Shown here: piece after piece, positions 6,427-6,561 of the stretch
Position numbering within the stretch: the stretch's first letter is position 1
Layout of the letters: each line of letters starts with the position of its first letter
DNA from: Clostridiaceae bacterium UBA4839
Lineage (GTDB): Bacteria; Bacillota; Clostridia; Clostridiales; Caloramatoraceae
DNA length: 6,561 nt
Assembly (NCBI GenBank): GCA_002400085.1
Contig: DHEX01000084.1
Coordinates: 5,083 to 11,643 of the forward strand
Direction: 5' to 3'
Translations under genes and position numbers: made by a program
Notes under the pieces: model-generated
The model's input: only the letters and a program-made list of their open reading frames with translations
What the model was told of the DNA's origin: nothing
Database searches by the model: none

Positions 6427-6474
6427 TTTAAAATCATTAATGAATAAATTACAGCGGAGATAAGAAAAATATAT
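6412..6474 (-). repeat. Dispersed repeat, copy 3 (inverted, diverged)
   Basis: On the minus strand, 6474-6454 matches 34-54 exactly over 21 bases, and 6430-6412 matches 68-86 at 17 of 19. The middle differs and is ten bases longer than in copy 1; it contains a TCATTAATGA palindrome. The exact block is secure, while the more distant block is probable because it is in the right order and orientation. The element overlaps the end of ruvX. Confidence 0.6.
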
Positions 6475-6492
6475 GTAATGAACATAGAGTAG

Positions 6493-6561
6493 GGAACGGT
6501 CTTGACCGTTCCGTCCCCACGATTCCGTGCATTCCCCTAGAGGAACGGTCAAGACCGTTCC
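6493..6561. repeat. Paired GC-rich palindromes, REP/MITE-like
   Basis: GGAACGGTCTTGACCGTTCC (6493-6512) is a 9-base-pair palindrome with a TT centre. Positions 6542-6561 are its exact reverse complement (centre AA). Each can fold alone, or the two can pair over 20 bases around a 29-base C-rich loop (6513-6541). There is no T-run, so it is not a simple terminator. The composition stands out from the AT-rich surroundings and the second unit ends exactly at the window edge, so the element may continue beyond it. Confidence 0.7.

Overview
The window is chromosomal DNA from a low-GC, anaerobic-type Firmicute, most likely of the class Clostridia. This rests on the strongly AT-rich base composition, A/T-ending codons, strong AGGAGG-type ribosome binding sites, a tRNA-sensing T-box leader, and the gene order mnmA ... 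alaS-ireB-ruvX, which is a familiar Firmicute neighbourhood. I cannot name a species.

Layout. Bases 1-152 hold no gene, but carry one copy of a short dispersed repeat (about 34-86). mnmA (153-1232, +) encodes the tRNA U34 2-thiouridylase. Converging on it, with a 20-base tail-to-tail overlap, is a membrane protein of the O-antigen ligase/polymerase family (1213-2460, -). The 2470-2933 interval has no gene. It holds a second copy of the dispersed repeat (2519-2564), a consensus-like promoter (2580-2608) and a complete alanine T-box leader with GCA specifier and terminator (about 2636-2848). alaS (2934-5570), ireB (5613-5867) and ruvX (6010-6426) then follow on the + strand. A hairpin terminator (5895-5927) and a GC-richer, repeat-like stretch (5929-5990) separate ireB from ruvX. 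After ruvX there is a third, inverted and diverged repeat copy (6412-6474). The window ends in a GC-rich pair of palindromes (6493-6561) that looks like part of a REP/MITE-type element.

How it works together. mnmA, alaS and ruvX all serve translation or RNA maturation: wobble-base thiolation, alanine charging, and 16S rRNA 5'-end processing or Holliday-junction resolution. ireB encodes a small regulator linked to Ser/Thr kinase signalling. alaS is controlled by uncharged tRNA-Ala through the T-box, and ireB is probably co-transcribed with it. The O-antigen ligase-like gene is the functional outsider, facing the other way in a housekeeping cluster.

Two predicted starts were moved inward on ribosome-binding-site evidence: the O-antigen ligase gene starts at ATG 2460 and ruvX at ATG 6010. 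I found no convincing new multi-gene system. The most interesting material is the non-coding repeats, one of which appears to supply the last codons of ruvX, and the three-cysteine active site of MnmA.
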